A stretch of DNA of 64,000 nt, from the NCBI RefSeq assembly GCF_001866055.1, contig NZ_MLQS01000001.1, positions 215,344-279,343 on the forward strand. Direction: 5' to 3'. A program made the position numbers and the translations under genes. Below are positions 54,895 to 63,932 of the stretch, piece by piece (the stretch's first letter is position 1; each line of letters starts with the position of its first letter). Source of the stretch: Anaerobacillus alkalidiazotrophicus. GTDB lineage: Bacteria; Bacillota; Bacilli; Bacillales_H; Anaerobacillaceae. The notes beneath the pieces are model-generated. The model had not been told where the DNA came from, did no database searches, and worked only from the letters and a program-made list of their open reading frames with translations.

Positions 54895-57324
54895 ATGTTT
54901 ATATCAAAAAATGAATTTAAGCAAGCATTTAAATGTAGACTTGAAACTAAATTTGGGAAAACAATTAACGAAGCAACAATTAACGATGTATACAAAACAC
55001 TTGGCCAGTTAGTACGAGAGCATGTATCAAAAAACTGGATAGATACCACTCACTATTATCAAGAAAATAAAGAAAAGCAAGTCTATTATTTTTCAATGGA
55101 ATTTTTAATGGGAAGACTAATGCAAACGAACATAGATAACGCTGGTCTTACCAATATTATTAAAGAAAGTTTAGAGGAGCTTGGTTTTAATTTAGATGAA
55201 GTGTTTGAACAAGAGCATGACGCCGGTCTAGGGAATGGCGGATTAGGAAGACTTGCTGCTTGTTTCCTTGATTCACTTGCTTCTCTTAATCTTCCAGGTC
55301 ATGGGTGTGGTATCCGTTATAAATATGGACTTTTTGAACAAAAAATTATTAATGGATATCAAGCAGAATTACCAGACTACTGGCTACAAGAGGATTATGT
55401 TTGGGAAGTGCGTAGACCAGATCGATCAATGGAAGTTAAATTTGGCGGGTATGTTGAGATGAAGGAAGTCGATCATAAACTAGAATTTATTCAAAAAAAT
55501 TATGATACCGTATTGGCCGTCCCTTACGATGTTCCTGTTGTAGGTTATCAAAACCCAACGGTAAATACGTTACGGTTATGGAGTGCAGAATCAACTAAAA
55601 ATGATTTTAACTTTTTTACTTCAAACAGAAGTGACTATTATCATTTCTTAGATTACAAACGTTCAATTGAAGATATTTCTGGTTTCCTTTATCCTGATGA
55701 TTCAACATATGATGGTAAGATATTACGATTGAAACAACAATATTTTCTTGTATCAGCAGGAATGCAAAGCATCCTTAAACAATTCAAAGGTAAGTATACT
55801 GAAAACATCTTTGATATCCCTGAGAAAATAGCTATTCATATTAACGATACACATCCAGTATTAATTATTCCCGAATTAATGAGAATTCTTTTAGATGAGG
55901 AAGGTTTAAGCTGGGAAGAGGCATGGGATATTACCCAACGAACTATTTCTTTTACAAATCATACAACATTAAGTGAAGCTCTTGAAAAATGGCCGCTCGA
56001 AATGGTAAAGCAATTATTACCTAGAATTTATATGATCATTGAAGAAATAAACGAACGTTATTGCAGGGAGCTTTGGAATCAATATCCTTATGAGTGGGAT
56101 AGAATTTCTAAAATGGCTATTATCGGAAACAATGAAATTCGAATGGCTCACCTAGCTATTGTTGCATCATATTCCGTTAATGGTGTAGCAAAAATTCACA
56201 CAGAAATTCTAAAGAAAAAAGAAATGAAGGACTTTTACCATCTCTATCCACACAAGTTCAATAATAAAACAAATGGCATAACTCATAGACGTTGGTTACT
56301 CAACATTAATCCAGAGCTTGCATCACTAATTACTGAAACTATTGGTTCTAGATGGATCGCTCATCCAAAAGAACTTACTAGCTTAATAAAATATGCAAAG
56401 GATTTAGGGTTTCAAGAAAGAGTTGCACAAGTTAAACGTAACAACAAAGAAAAACTAGCCAAAATAATAAAAGAAAAAAATAATATTTCAATTAATGTTG
56501 ACTCAATTTTTGATGTTCAAGTGAAACGTCTACACGCCTATAAAAGGCAGCTCTTAAATATTTTTCATGTCATCCATTTGTATCACGTATTATGCGAAAA
56601 TCCAAATCTGGACGTTACCCCTCGAACTTTTATTTTCGGCGGGAAAGCAGCACCTGGTTACCATTTCGCCAAAAAAATTATTAAACTAATAAATTCTGTG
56701 GCAACGGTCGTGAATAATGACACTAGAGTACAAGACAAATTGAAAGTTGTATTTATTGAAAATTATAGTGTTTCCATGGCAGAAAAAATCATGCCAGCTG
56801 CTGATGTAAGTGAACAAATCTCAACGGCCAGTAAAGAAGCTTCAGGTACTGGTAATATGAAGTTTATGATGAACGGAGCTATCACTTTAGGAACGCTAGA
56901 TGGAGCAAATATCGAGATTAATGATTTTGTGGGGAAAGATAACATTTTTATCTTTGGATTGAAAGCGGATGAGGTTTTACAATTATATACACAGAACTCA
57001 TACAAAGCACGCGATATATATAATAATGATTACCGAGTAAAAAATGTTTTAGATGAACTGATGAGTCATAAACTTCCAGGTGGTGAAAGTGAGTTTAGAG
57101 ATATTTATTATTCTATTCTCACTAATAATGATGAATATTTCGTATTAAAAGATTTTGACTCCTATGCAGAAGCTCACGAACTAATTGACCAAACCTATAG
57201 GGATCAACAAAAATGGCTTTCTATGAGTATTACTAATATTGCTCATTCTGGTAAATTTTCAAGCGATCGAACTATTCAAGAATACGCTACAGATATATGG
57301 GGAATAAGACCGCGGTTACTTTGA
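54895..57324 (+). CDS. glgP: Glycogen/starch phosphorylase GlgP
   Basis: An 809-residue GT35 phosphorylase, releasing glucose 1-phosphate from alpha-1,4-glucans with pyridoxal phosphate. Signatures: NGGLGRLAACFLDSLASL, EKIAIHINDTHPVLIIPELM, THRRWLLNINPEL, RLHAYKRQLLN and the PLP-binding region EASGTGNMKFMMNGAITLGT with the PLP-bound Lys in NMKFM. Slightly longer than B. subtilis GlgP (798). No glgB, glgC, glgD or glgA adjoins it, so it is an orphan copy. Ribosome binding site AAGGAGTG; strong terminator follows. Confidence 0.95.
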   Translation: MFISKNEFKQAFKCRLETKFGKTINEATINDVYKTLGQLVREHVSKNWIDTTHYYQENKEKQVYYFSMEFLMGRLMQTNIDNAGLTNIIKESLEELGFNLDEVFEQEHDAGLGNGGLGRLAACFLDSLASLNLPGHGCGIRYKYGLFEQKIINGYQAELPDYWLQEDYVWEVRRPDRSMEVKFGGYVEMKEVDHKLEFIQKNYDTVLAVPYDVPVVGYQNPTVNTLRLWSAESTKNDFNFFTSNRSDYYHFLDYKRSIEDISGFLYPDDSTYDGKILRLKQQYFLVSAGMQSILKQFKGKYTENIFDIPEKIAIHINDTHPVLIIPELMRILLDEEGLSWEEAWDITQRTISFTNHTTLSEALEKWPLEMVKQLLPRIYMIIEEINERYCRELWNQYPYEWDRISKMAIIGNNEIRMAHLAIVASYSVNGVAKIHTEILKKKEMKDFYHLYPHKFNNKTNGITHRRWLLNINPELASLITETIGSRWIAHPKELTSLIKYAKDLGFQERVAQVKRNNKEKLAKIIKEKNNISINVDSIFDVQVKRLHAYKRQLLNIFHVIHLYHVLCENPNLDVTPRTFIFGGKAAPGYHFAKKIIKLINSVATVVNNDTRVQDKLKVVFIENYSVSMAEKIMPAADVSEQISTASKEASGTGNMKFMMNGAITLGTLDGANIEINDFVGKDNIFIFGLKADEVLQLYTQNSYKARDIYNNDYRVKNVLDELMSHKLPGGESEFRDIYYSILTNNDEYFVLKDFDSYAEAHELIDQTYRDQQKWLSMSITNIAHSGKFSSDRTIQEYATDIWGIRPRLL

Positions 57325-57431
57325 TAAGAAAATCTTCATGTATCTACTCAAAGAAGTAGTTTCATTAATTAATCAGTAGCTTGAATGAGATGAGAGGACC
57401 TTCTAAATGTCAGACCTTTCTAACCAAGGTA

Positions 57432-57462
57432 AAAACCAGGCTTATAATAAGCCTGGTTTTTT
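57432..57462 (+). terminator. Terminator after glgP
   Basis: A perfect 13-base stem AAAACCAGGCTTA/TAAGCCTGGTTTT with a 3-base loop and six T residues. Confidence 0.9.
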
Positions 57463-57489
57463 ATATGATATTTACATTCTATTTTTTTC

Positions 57490-57747
57490 TTATGATAAGA
57501 TCATTGCCTCTGATTTTGAGCAAAAATCAAGTTTTTTGCCTTCAAAGTGCCATAGATCATTTTCGTTAATAAAAAATTTAACCCCGTTCATTTCGAAAAT
57601 GTGAGCTTCTTGTTCTAACTCACCTTTCTCTACCCCTAAAAAGAAACCTTCTGCACCACGAACAAATAAACGAATTGCCTCATTGTTTTGTAAATCAAAT
57701 TCATTTTTATAAAAATTTGCTGCTGATTGACTGATTTCAAATACCAT
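57490..57747 (-). CDS. yneR: HesB/YneR-like protein
   Basis: An 85-residue HesB/IscA-like fold protein of the YneR subgroup (B. subtilis YneR 95). ISQSAANFYKNEF, FVRGAEGFFLGV, GVKFFINENDLWHFEGKKLDF. It has only one Cys (LDFCSKSE) rather than the three of A-type Fe-S carriers, so iron-sulfur carriage is doubtful. Ribosome binding site GGGGGAAC. Convergent with glgP. Confidence 0.8.
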   Translation of the reverse strand: MVFEISQSAANFYKNEFDLQNNEAIRLFVRGAEGFFLGVEKGELEQEAHIFEMNGVKFFINENDLWHFEGKKLDFCSKSEAMILS

Positions 57748-58036
57748 TAGAAGTTCCCCCTCAAATTTTCCGAATTTGTGAATTAATTCACATTTACTTA
57801 TAAAAAAATTACTAACTCCATTTGTTCTCTCTGTTTGTGAAGTGTTTCACTTAACTTACAAGACTACTTTACTATTGTTATTAAAATATTGCAAGATACT
57901 TCACAAAGGATACAAACTTTTACTAATATTTTCTTTTTTTAGCATTTAACTTAAAATCATGCTAATTTATCGCTTTTAAACATATATATTATTACTTACA
58001 ACTTTTGTAGGAAACCTTTATTGAAAGGGGTAAATA
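57748..58036. other. Intergenic stretch
   Basis: AT-rich with no gene, repeat or clear hairpin seen. It holds promoters for the divergent neighbours. Confidence 0.35.
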
Positions 58037-58255
58037 ATGAAAAAGTCTTTCAAACTCCCACTCATTTGGAAAATAATTACCTATTCCTGTTGGATAAATT
58101 TAAAACTAAGATGGTACACATTTTGGAAAAATTGGCACCATGTTAAATTCTATTATTATAACTCTTCCAGACACTTACTAAAAACACGAAAATATCATAG
58201 AAGATTTAGAAAAGCTTGGCATCAAGTAGAATTGTGGAATCAAGAGAAAATTTAA
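58037..58255 (+). CDS. Small basic aromatic-rich hypothetical protein
   Basis: A 72-residue protein with a strong ribosome binding site (GAAAGGGG). It is very rich in Trp (9), Lys, Arg, His and Tyr: examples are SCWINLKLRWYTFWKNWHHV and RRFRKAWHQVELWNQEK. No signal peptide or standard transmembrane helix. No family recognised. The composition suggests membrane-surface or nucleic-acid contact, but this is only a guess. Confidence 0.6.
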   Translation: MKKSFKLPLIWKIITYSCWINLKLRWYTFWKNWHHVKFYYYNSSRHLLKTRKYHRRFRKAWHQVELWNQEKI

Positions 58256-58565
58256 TATATGCTTTTAATCAAAATAATTCTTCTCAACGCAAGTTCCAAA
58301 TGAATTGATTACAAGCAAAAATGTGTTTACCTCTACTTGTTATACTTTGCAATACTTCCTCAACAATGTTTCATGACTCTTTTTTAGAAAGTTATTTTAT
58401 GTAGGTACAGTTTTTAGAAATATGAGAATTAGGTTTAAATGATCAAACTAGCAGTAGCAAAAGCAAGGAATCCTTCGAGGTAGAAAATTATTTATTTCTC
58501 TTTAAAAATAACCTTGCTTTATGGTTATAATAAAGAAAGGTTTTCTTACCAATTAAAGAAGTAAG
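58256..58565. other. Intergenic stretch
   Basis: AT-rich. AAAGCAAGG (58460-58468) and CCTTGCTTT (58512-58520) are inverted copies with a 43-base loop and might form a weak terminator. Nothing else seen. Confidence 0.35.
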
Positions 58566-58574
58566 GTGATAAAT

Positions 58575-59288
58575 ATGAGCTTTTATGAGAAATTAAGTCA
58601 ATATTACGATATTATTTTTCCTTTAAATCAGAAGTCAGTTGATTTCATCAATGAAAGAGTTAACAAAGGGTCTATTCTAGATTTAGGCGCTGGAACCGGT
58701 AATCATGCTTTAGCTCTTGCCAAATTGGGTCATAAAGTTACTGCGACAGACTTAGATAAATACATGATAGACAAAGTCATTGAAAAAGCGGTCGCAAATG
58801 ATATTGCTATAGAAGCTATACAATTACCGATGGAGCAAATAGAACTCCTAAACGGTAGATCGTTTTCAACAATTATTTGTTTAGGGAACTCACTTGTTCA
58901 CCTAAAAGATTTTGATGAAGTTATACAAGTCATCAACAATACTTATCTCCTCTTGCCGAAAAACGGGAAACTATTTATTCAAATCGTCAATTATGACCGA
59001 GTTTTACACGACGGAGTTACTGAACTACCAATTATTAAACGTGATGAAGAGGAACTAACTTTTAAACGTACATATAAACACCATGACAATAAAATTATCT
59101 TTCAAGGGTTATTAACTGTTGGTAAACAGACATTTAAAAATGAAGTCTCTTTATTGCCAATAACTAGTGATCAGCTTGAGATAATTTTGAAAAAAGCTGG
59201 ATTTACATCAATATTAAAATATGGTTCCTATAAAGCAGAGGTATTTTCTCTTCATTCACCTGCTATCATTATTGAAGCTACTAAATAA
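58575..59288 (+). CDS. Class I SAM-dependent methyltransferase
   Basis: A 237-residue methyltransferase. Motif I ILDLGAGTGNHALALAKLG at 34-52 binds SAM; TATDLD is motif II; SFSTIICLGNSLVHL fits motif IV; later LPKNGKLFIQIVNYDR. Starts MSFYEKLSQYYDIIFP, typical of small-molecule methyltransferases. ATG 58575 is 5-6 bases after AAGGTGAT; an upstream GTG at 58566 lies within that site. Substrate unknown. Confidence 0.87.
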   Translation: MSFYEKLSQYYDIIFPLNQKSVDFINERVNKGSILDLGAGTGNHALALAKLGHKVTATDLDKYMIDKVIEKAVANDIAIEAIQLPMEQIELLNGRSFSTIICLGNSLVHLKDFDEVIQVINNTYLLLPKNGKLFIQIVNYDRVLHDGVTELPIIKRDEEELTFKRTYKHHDNKIIFQGLLTVGKQTFKNEVSLLPITSDQLEIILKKAGFTSILKYGSYKAEVFSLHSPAIIIEATK

Positions 59289-59343
59289 GAAGATATCCAT
59301 GCGTTTAACACGCACAAACCAGCATGAAAGTATATTACTTTCA

Positions 59344-59522
59344 AAGAAAGCGCAAGCGCCTTGGTTACGAATAGCTGCTTCGTAGTTAAGCTTCCTCGAA
59401 GCAGTGTTTTGTGCGAGGAGTAATCGTAGGAACAATTGTTTTTCGTGCGTAATTAAAGTCCGTTGCATGTCTGAAGTGACCGAACTCGTAGGTGCTGAAG
59501 CTAAACACCTTCAGATATAGGA
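59344..59522 (+). repeat. Repeat family C, copy 4 (divergent)
   Basis: Starts AAGAAAGCGCAAGCGCCTTG with an internal hairpin GAAGCA/TGCTTC and ends TCTGAAGTGACCGAACTCGT then GCTGAAGCTAAACACC. Related to the copy at 40075 but with a changed 3' end. Confidence 0.55.
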
Positions 59523-59575
59523 ACCTATCCGCATGTAATATAATTTTATAGCTTCCTAAACAATAGAGAAAATTC

Positions 59576-59764
59576 TTAATTCATTTCGCATAAATTAAGA
59601 ATAACAGTATAATTATAACGATCTAATTTAACCACTTGATGTACTATAATATGTTGTTTTTTATGTTGTTTTTTTTCTTCACTTAAAATATCAAGTAATT
59701 CTTTACCTAAATCTTCATTATCCAGTAATGTAACATCATAAATTATTTGATCCACTATTAACAT
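59576..59764 (-). CDS. Small hypothetical protein, 62 residues
   Basis: Excellent ribosome binding site AAGGAGGA 8 bases before the ATG. The product (MLIVDQIIYDVTLLDNEDLG ... VVKLDRYNYTVILNLCEMN) has a beta-alpha-beta feel and no membrane segment. It somewhat resembles small sporulation proteins of the Cse60 type in size and pattern, but not enough to name. Function unknown. Confidence 0.6.
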   Translation of the reverse strand: MLIVDQIIYDVTLLDNEDLGKELLDILSEEKKQHKKQHIIVHQVVKLDRYNYTVILNLCEMN

Positions 59765-59984
59765 AGTAAAGTTCCTCCTTAAGTTTGCTCATACATTCTT
59801 ACTTTTAATGTATACGTAATTCTTATCTAAAACTTGAGGAAGAACTTTCGACTAATTTTTAATAATGTGTACTATTCTACCATACGTTAGTCCAAACGAA
59901 TGAAAGCGTTTTTAATATTTGTTTCAGCATAAGAAATTATGATAATCTCCCCGTAATATTAATTTAATAAAACAAACTAACAAC

Positions 59985-60761
59985 CTATCTTTTTATTTCT
60001 ATGAGCTGATTTAGTGCATCAAATATTGATTCATTCCCAACAAGGACAAAAATGCCTTTATCCTGCTCTTCTCTTCTAACAAAACCACCAGCTTCTTTCA
60101 CGATTAGAAGGCCTGCTTCAATATCCCATGAGTTTAGCTTTATTTCCCAGTAACCATCGAACCTTCCAGCTGCAACTTGACAAAGATCTATCGCTGCGCT
60201 TCCAGTTTGACGAATACCTGCTACTTTAGTTATAACATTGTTAAAGTTATCCAAATTATTTTTAGGATCTGATGCTCTGTCATAAGGAAAACCAGTTGCT
60301 ACCATTGCCAAGGGTAATCTCTTTATTTTTGAAACTTGTATATTTTCACCATTTAATTTTGCACCAAACCCTTTCATTGCTTCGTACATTTCACCAAGCA
60401 TTGGAATATAAACTACTCCTAGCACCGTTTCATCATTATATTTAACCGCTATTGAAATTGAAAATAAAGGAAATCCATGTGCAAAATTAGTTGAACCATC
60501 AATAGGATCTATAACCCACTCATAATTATCCTCACCATGATGAAATCCGCTTTCTTCTGATATAATTCGATGCTTTGGATATACACTATTTATTTTTCCG
60601 ATTAAGAATTTTTCGGTCCAAACATCTACCTCTGTCACAATATCAATTTCTGCTGATTTATATTGCAAATTCATAGGTTGATTAAAACGACAGATCTGTT
60701 CTTCGCCTGCTTCAATAGCCCAAGCCTTTATATCAGCTAACATTCGCTCCCATTCTCTCAT
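59985..60761 (-). CDS. Inositol monophosphatase family protein (SuhB/YktC-like)
   Basis: A 258-residue Mg2+/Li+-sensitive phosphatase-fold protein. Metal ligands: Glu69-Glu70 in ISEESG, DPIDGSTNFAHG at 85-96, and WDIEAG near 209-214. Length and motifs match the inositol monophosphatases such as B. subtilis YktC; real substrates in Firmicutes may be inositol or other sugar phosphates or NADP. ATG 60761 is preceded by GGAGGGAG; the longer frame to 60797 has no site. Confidence 0.88.
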   Translation of the reverse strand: MREWERMLADIKAWAIEAGEEQICRFNQPMNLQYKSAEIDIVTEVDVWTEKFLIGKINSVYPKHRIISEESGFHHGEDNYEWVIDPIDGSTNFAHGFPLFSISIAVKYNDETVLGVVYIPMLGEMYEAMKGFGAKLNGENIQVSKIKRLPLAMVATGFPYDRASDPKNNLDNFNNVITKVAGIRQTGSAAIDLCQVAAGRFDGYWEIKLNSWDIEAGLLIVKEAGGFVRREEQDKGIFVLVGNESIFDALNQLIEIKR

Positions 60762-60897
60762 GTTACTCCCTCCAGGCAAACTTTTAAAAATAAACATATA
60801 TAATTATTATATATGACAGATATAAGAAATTTATATAGAAAGTTAATATTTTTCACAGAAAAGGGAATATTTCACATTCTAAAAATGGAACTCATGT

Positions 60898-61067
60898 ATA
60901 AGAAAAGCACAAGCGACATCACATACGATAGTCTTAAAATAGTATAGATTTCCTCGAATCATAACACTAATGAAGCCTTCCAGAGATGTATTTTATATGG
61001 TAATTGAAATACATCGCATGAGTGAAGCGTTACGTTCAAGCTCGTAGGCACTTTCTTAATCGGACAT
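60898..61067 (+). repeat. Repeat family C, copy 5 (degenerate)
   Basis: Begins ATAAGAAAAGCACAAGCGAC and later has AAGTGAAGCG...CAAGCTCGTAGGC, echoing the C family, but most of the body has diverged. Confidence 0.4.
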
Positions 61068-61094
61068 ATATACTTTTTTCTTTATACAAAAAAC

Positions 61095-61135
61095 GCACCT
61101 CCAATTGTTTAGTTAGTGTCCAACAATTGAGGTGC
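61095..61135 (-). terminator. Hairpin downstream of the DUF3189 gene
   Basis: GCACCTCCAATTGTT / AACAATTGAGGTGC, a 14-base stem with one extra base and a 12-base loop, preceded on the plus strand by an A-run (U-run on the minus transcript). Confidence 0.65.
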
Positions 61136-61257
61136 AGTTGAAATTCCATACTTTTTTTGCTATTTAATTATAATAGCAACGTTGAAATTATATAGTCAGT
61201 TTAGCTTTTATCACTTTATCTAAATTACTATGTAATGAATAAGTTAACGGTTTCGAG

Positions 61258-61779
61258 TTAGAACAGCTTATTAACTTCAAAATTTTTATTTTCTAATATT
61301 TCTATTTGTTTTTCAGATGTTTTGGCAGTCTTTTTTGTAAACTCAACTAATGAAATGATATTATGGTAAGTTTGCTGTGCCCCTTTTATTAGGAGAGGCA
61401 CTCCAATAAAATCAATATGTAGCCGTCTTGAAAATAGCCCTCCAAACGTCATCGCAATCGGTACAGTAGGAGAAGCATTGGAAAAAATAACTTTATCAGT
61501 TGATTGTGATCCTTCATTTAGTATTAATCCTAAGTCTTTTAATGCAGGAATAAGCAACTTCGATCTACTCCGACCAATAGTGTATACTTTATTACCTTCT
61601 TCATCTCTACCATGCAAAATAATTCTTCCCATATCTTTTGGAGTTAGTTTATTAAAAATATCTATATTCAAAATTTCCTCTTTTGTTGGCTGACGATCCT
61701 GAGGTAGTTTTTTTAAATGGTATGCTGCCGCTAAGGCAGATGAATGCGTACCAGCATAACAATTATAAATATAAATCAT
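61258..61779 (-). CDS. DUF3189 family protein
   Basis: A 173-residue protein starting MIYIYNCYAGTHSSALAAA, which is the DUF3189 signature. Further parts: ILHGRDEEGNKVYTIGRSRS, SNASPTVPIAMTFGGLFSRR. No transmembrane helices. Function unknown; the CYGGTHSS-like motif suggests a phosphate-binding loop. ATG 61779 is 9 bases after AAGG; an ATG at 61788 is too close to that site. Confidence 0.8.
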   Translation of the reverse strand: MIYIYNCYAGTHSSALAAAYHLKKLPQDRQPTKEEILNIDIFNKLTPKDMGRIILHGRDEEGNKVYTIGRSRSKLLIPALKDLGLILNEGSQSTDKVIFSNASPTVPIAMTFGGLFSRRLHIDFIGVPLLIKGAQQTYHNIISLVEFTKKTAKTSEKQIEILENKNFEVNKLF

Positions 61780-61845
61780 TTCCAACATCCTTATAATCTT
61801 TTTTAGATGATTAAAATGAAATGCATCATTAATAATAGTTTTCCT

Positions 61846-62328
61846 TTACCATCGTTTTTTTATACTTGCCTCTAATCCTCGTTTCCAGCGTACAGTCCAA
61901 GGTTCATGTTCTTCTCCTAAGGGTTTTACTAGTACAGTCTTCATTCCTAAACGTTTACCACATAATACATCAGTAAACAATTGATCCCCTAAAAAAATAC
62001 TATTACTACTTTTCACACTAATTTCATGCATTATTTTCCTAATCGTACTTATCGTCGGTTTTTTACATCTTCCATAACCTATAATCTTGAAAGGTTTTGT
62101 AAAACGATCTACTCTTCCTTGACTATTATTTGATACTACGACAAGTTTTATCCCGTTGTTTTCTAACTTTTCATGCCACTTCGTAAAATCATGGTCTCCT
62201 AACTGATCATGTGCAGCTAACGTACTATCTAGGTCAGAAAATATTGTTGTAACATTATCTTTTTTCAACAATTCTATTGTTATATCTGTAAAATGATCAA
62301 ATTCGTAATCCGGCTTAAAAAATTTCAT
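61846..62328 (-). CDS. HAD-superfamily phosphatase, YqeG-like
   Basis: A 160-residue HAD-III-type phosphatase related to YqeG. Motif I FSDLDSTLAAHD (nucleophile Asp then DST), motif II VVVSNNSQGRVD, motif III Lys in CKKPTISTIRKIM, motif IV LGDQLFTDVLCGKRLGM. Canonical YqeG has DLDNTL; the Ser here and the stand-alone location (no yqeH/aroE operon) suggest a paralogue rather than the main YqeG. ATG 62328 preferred by spacing to GAGGAAGG. Confidence 0.8.
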   Translation of the reverse strand: MKFFKPDYEFDHFTDITIELLKKDNVTTIFSDLDSTLAAHDQLGDHDFTKWHEKLENNGIKLVVVSNNSQGRVDRFTKPFKIIGYGRCKKPTISTIRKIMHEISVKSSNSIFLGDQLFTDVLCGKRLGMKTVLVKPLGEEHEPWTVRWKRGLEASIKKRW

Positions 62329-62521
62329 AAATATCATACCTTCCTCGTTTTCTAAAGAAATATACTATTTTATATTATTTAAAGTTCTAACATTATTTAT
62401 GTACGTTAATGAATTTCATCATCGATTATTCTCACTAAGAAACTATGTCTATGCGGCTCAGTTTCGTATGTACTGTAGCGGGAAAACCCTCTAACTTTAG
62501 AAAGTTAACCCTTCACAAAAG

Positions 62522-62551
62522 AAAGGAGAGGTTTTAGCCTCCCCTCCCTTT
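62522..62551 (-). terminator. Terminator after the HD-GYP gene
   Basis: GGGAGGGGAGGC ... CCTCTCC stem on the minus strand followed by a T-rich run. Confidence 0.6.
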
Positions 62552-62555
62552 TCGT

Positions 62556-63548
62556 TTAGTTTTCACTTAAGTCATTATACACCTTTTCAATAAAAAGAGT
62601 CGACTGTTCACTTAGATCAATTTCTTCACTAATGCCTTCTACTTTTATAATTGGTCGATGGAGATGACTATCAATCCTTATTACAATCCCACATAACCCG
62701 TTATTTAAACGAATATGGGTACCAGGTGGATAACTAATTATTCCATTTGTAAAACTAAGGACAATATGATAACTATATTTTTTTTCTACTAATGACATAA
62801 TTTTTTCAATAGCTTCATGAGGTTGGTACCCTTCTTTAGAAATCATATTTTCATAGTCATTAGCAACCATACAAACCTGAGCTAAATCAATAATTTGCTT
62901 AATCTTAATTCCTCTAGGAAAACCAGAACCCTCATAAGTTTCATGATGTTGATAAGCAACATGAGCGGCTAACAAGCTAACCTCTGGATTTGATTTTAAT
63001 AATTGAAATCCTTTTTCCGGATGTTCTAGTGCTTCAGTTGTTACCATTTTTCCAATATCGTGAAGCAGTGTCCCAAGCCCAAGAGTACTCAATTGTAACT
63101 GATTTAAATTTAATTTTTTAGCTATTTGTAAAGAAATTAGCGTAACATTAACTACGTGAGCGTAAAGCGCTAACGCTTCATCAATTGTAGATGTCGGAAT
63201 TAATATAATTGCTCGTCGTTGTGAAACTTCGTTAATAAGCTTTTTCACTGTATTTTGAAGTTCAGTAATAGATAGCTTTTGACCATTCTTTGCTTGTTGG
63301 TATACCTGTTCTACCATCGTAATAGCATCAATCCAAGTTGGCATATCAATCATTTCGTCTAAAGTTATTCCTACCGATATTGCATCTTCAATTATTAAAC
63401 TTCTTATACCGATCTCTTTTAATTTCTCCATATATTTTGGATGAATTGTAGATCCACTTGCTAATAAAATTCTTTTTCTGTAATCGTATATAGGTTCTGC
63501 AAGCAGCATTGTTTTTTTGTCATACTCTTGAATGTTTATCATCCGCAT
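62556..63548 (-). CDS. HD-GYP domain protein (c-di-GMP phosphodiesterase type)
   Basis: A 330-residue protein. HD pair His163-Asp164 in LLHDIGKMV; the GYP region is HHETYEGSGFP at 201-211 (consensus HHExxDGxGYP, so Asp-to-Glu and Tyr-to-Phe). The HD core has the other expected His residues (HPEKG, AAHVAYQHHE). It may hydrolyse cyclic di-GMP or act as a sensor. C-terminal PPGTHIRLNNGLCGIVIRID is a beta-strand tail. It is 21 bases downstream of cheY and likely co-transcribed. Ribosome binding site AAGGAG. Confidence 0.85.
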   Translation of the reverse strand: MRMINIQEYDKKTMLLAEPIYDYRKRILLASGSTIHPKYMEKLKEIGIRSLIIEDAISVGITLDEMIDMPTWIDAITMVEQVYQQAKNGQKLSITELQNTVKKLINEVSQRRAIILIPTSTIDEALALYAHVVNVTLISLQIAKKLNLNQLQLSTLGLGTLLHDIGKMVTTEALEHPEKGFQLLKSNPEVSLLAAHVAYQHHETYEGSGFPRGIKIKQIIDLAQVCMVANDYENMISKEGYQPHEAIEKIMSLVEKKYSYHIVLSFTNGIISYPPGTHIRLNNGLCGIVIRIDSHLHRPIIKVEGISEEIDLSEQSTLFIEKVYNDLSEN

Positions 63549-63569
63549 ACAGCAAACTCCTTAAAACAT

Positions 63570-63932
63570 TTATCTTGTTAATACTTTACCAATAGATTCA
63601 TTAATCCGTTCAGCATTAAACGGTTTAACAATAAAATCAGCTGCTCCCGATTGAATCGCTTCAATAACCATTCCTTGTTGTCCCATAGCCGAACACATGA
63701 CAACTTTAGCATTAGGGTCTATCTTCTTTATCTCCTTCAATGCTTCGATTCCGTCCATTTCAGGCATTGTTATATCCATTGTTACTAACTCTGGTTGGGA
63801 ACTTTTATAAGTTTCAATAGCCTCTAAACCATTAGCAGCCTCACCAACAACTTCATGCCCCGCTGCTGTCATAATATTTTTCAATGTCATTCTCATAAAA
63901 GCTGCATCATCTACAATTAAAATCTTTGCCAT
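63570..63932 (-). CDS. cheY: CheY-type single-domain response regulator
   Basis: A 120-residue receiver. Acidic pocket Asp8-Asp9 (VDDAAFMR), phospho-acceptor Asp54 (ELVTMDITMPEMDGIEAL), Thr/Ser around SAMG near 82-85 and Lys104 (VKPFN). The LVTMDITMPEMDG form is typical of Bacillus CheY. In chemotaxis it is phosphorylated by CheA and binds the flagellar switch. It precedes the HD-GYP gene rather than lying in a fla/che operon. Good GGAGGGA ribosome binding site. Confidence 0.85.
   Translation of the reverse strand: MAKILIVDDAAFMRMTLKNIMTAAGHEVVGEAANGLEAIETYKSSQPELVTMDITMPEMDGIEALKEIKKIDPNAKVVMCSAMGQQGMVIEAIQSGAADFIVKPFNAERINESIGKVLTR

Noticed and set aside
57381..57604. Two overlapping plus-strand ORFs after glgP
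   Set aside because: They cross the glgP terminator and run antisense to the yneR-like gene.
59256..59468. 70-codon minus-strand ORF
   Set aside because: It lies in repeat-C copy 4 and the end of the methyltransferase gene; no ribosome binding site.
59901..59914. Cre-like TGAAAGCGTTTTTA
   Set aside because: It differs from consensus at only one base, but it lies 137 bases before a small hypothetical gene with no sugar link and no promoter was identified next to it.
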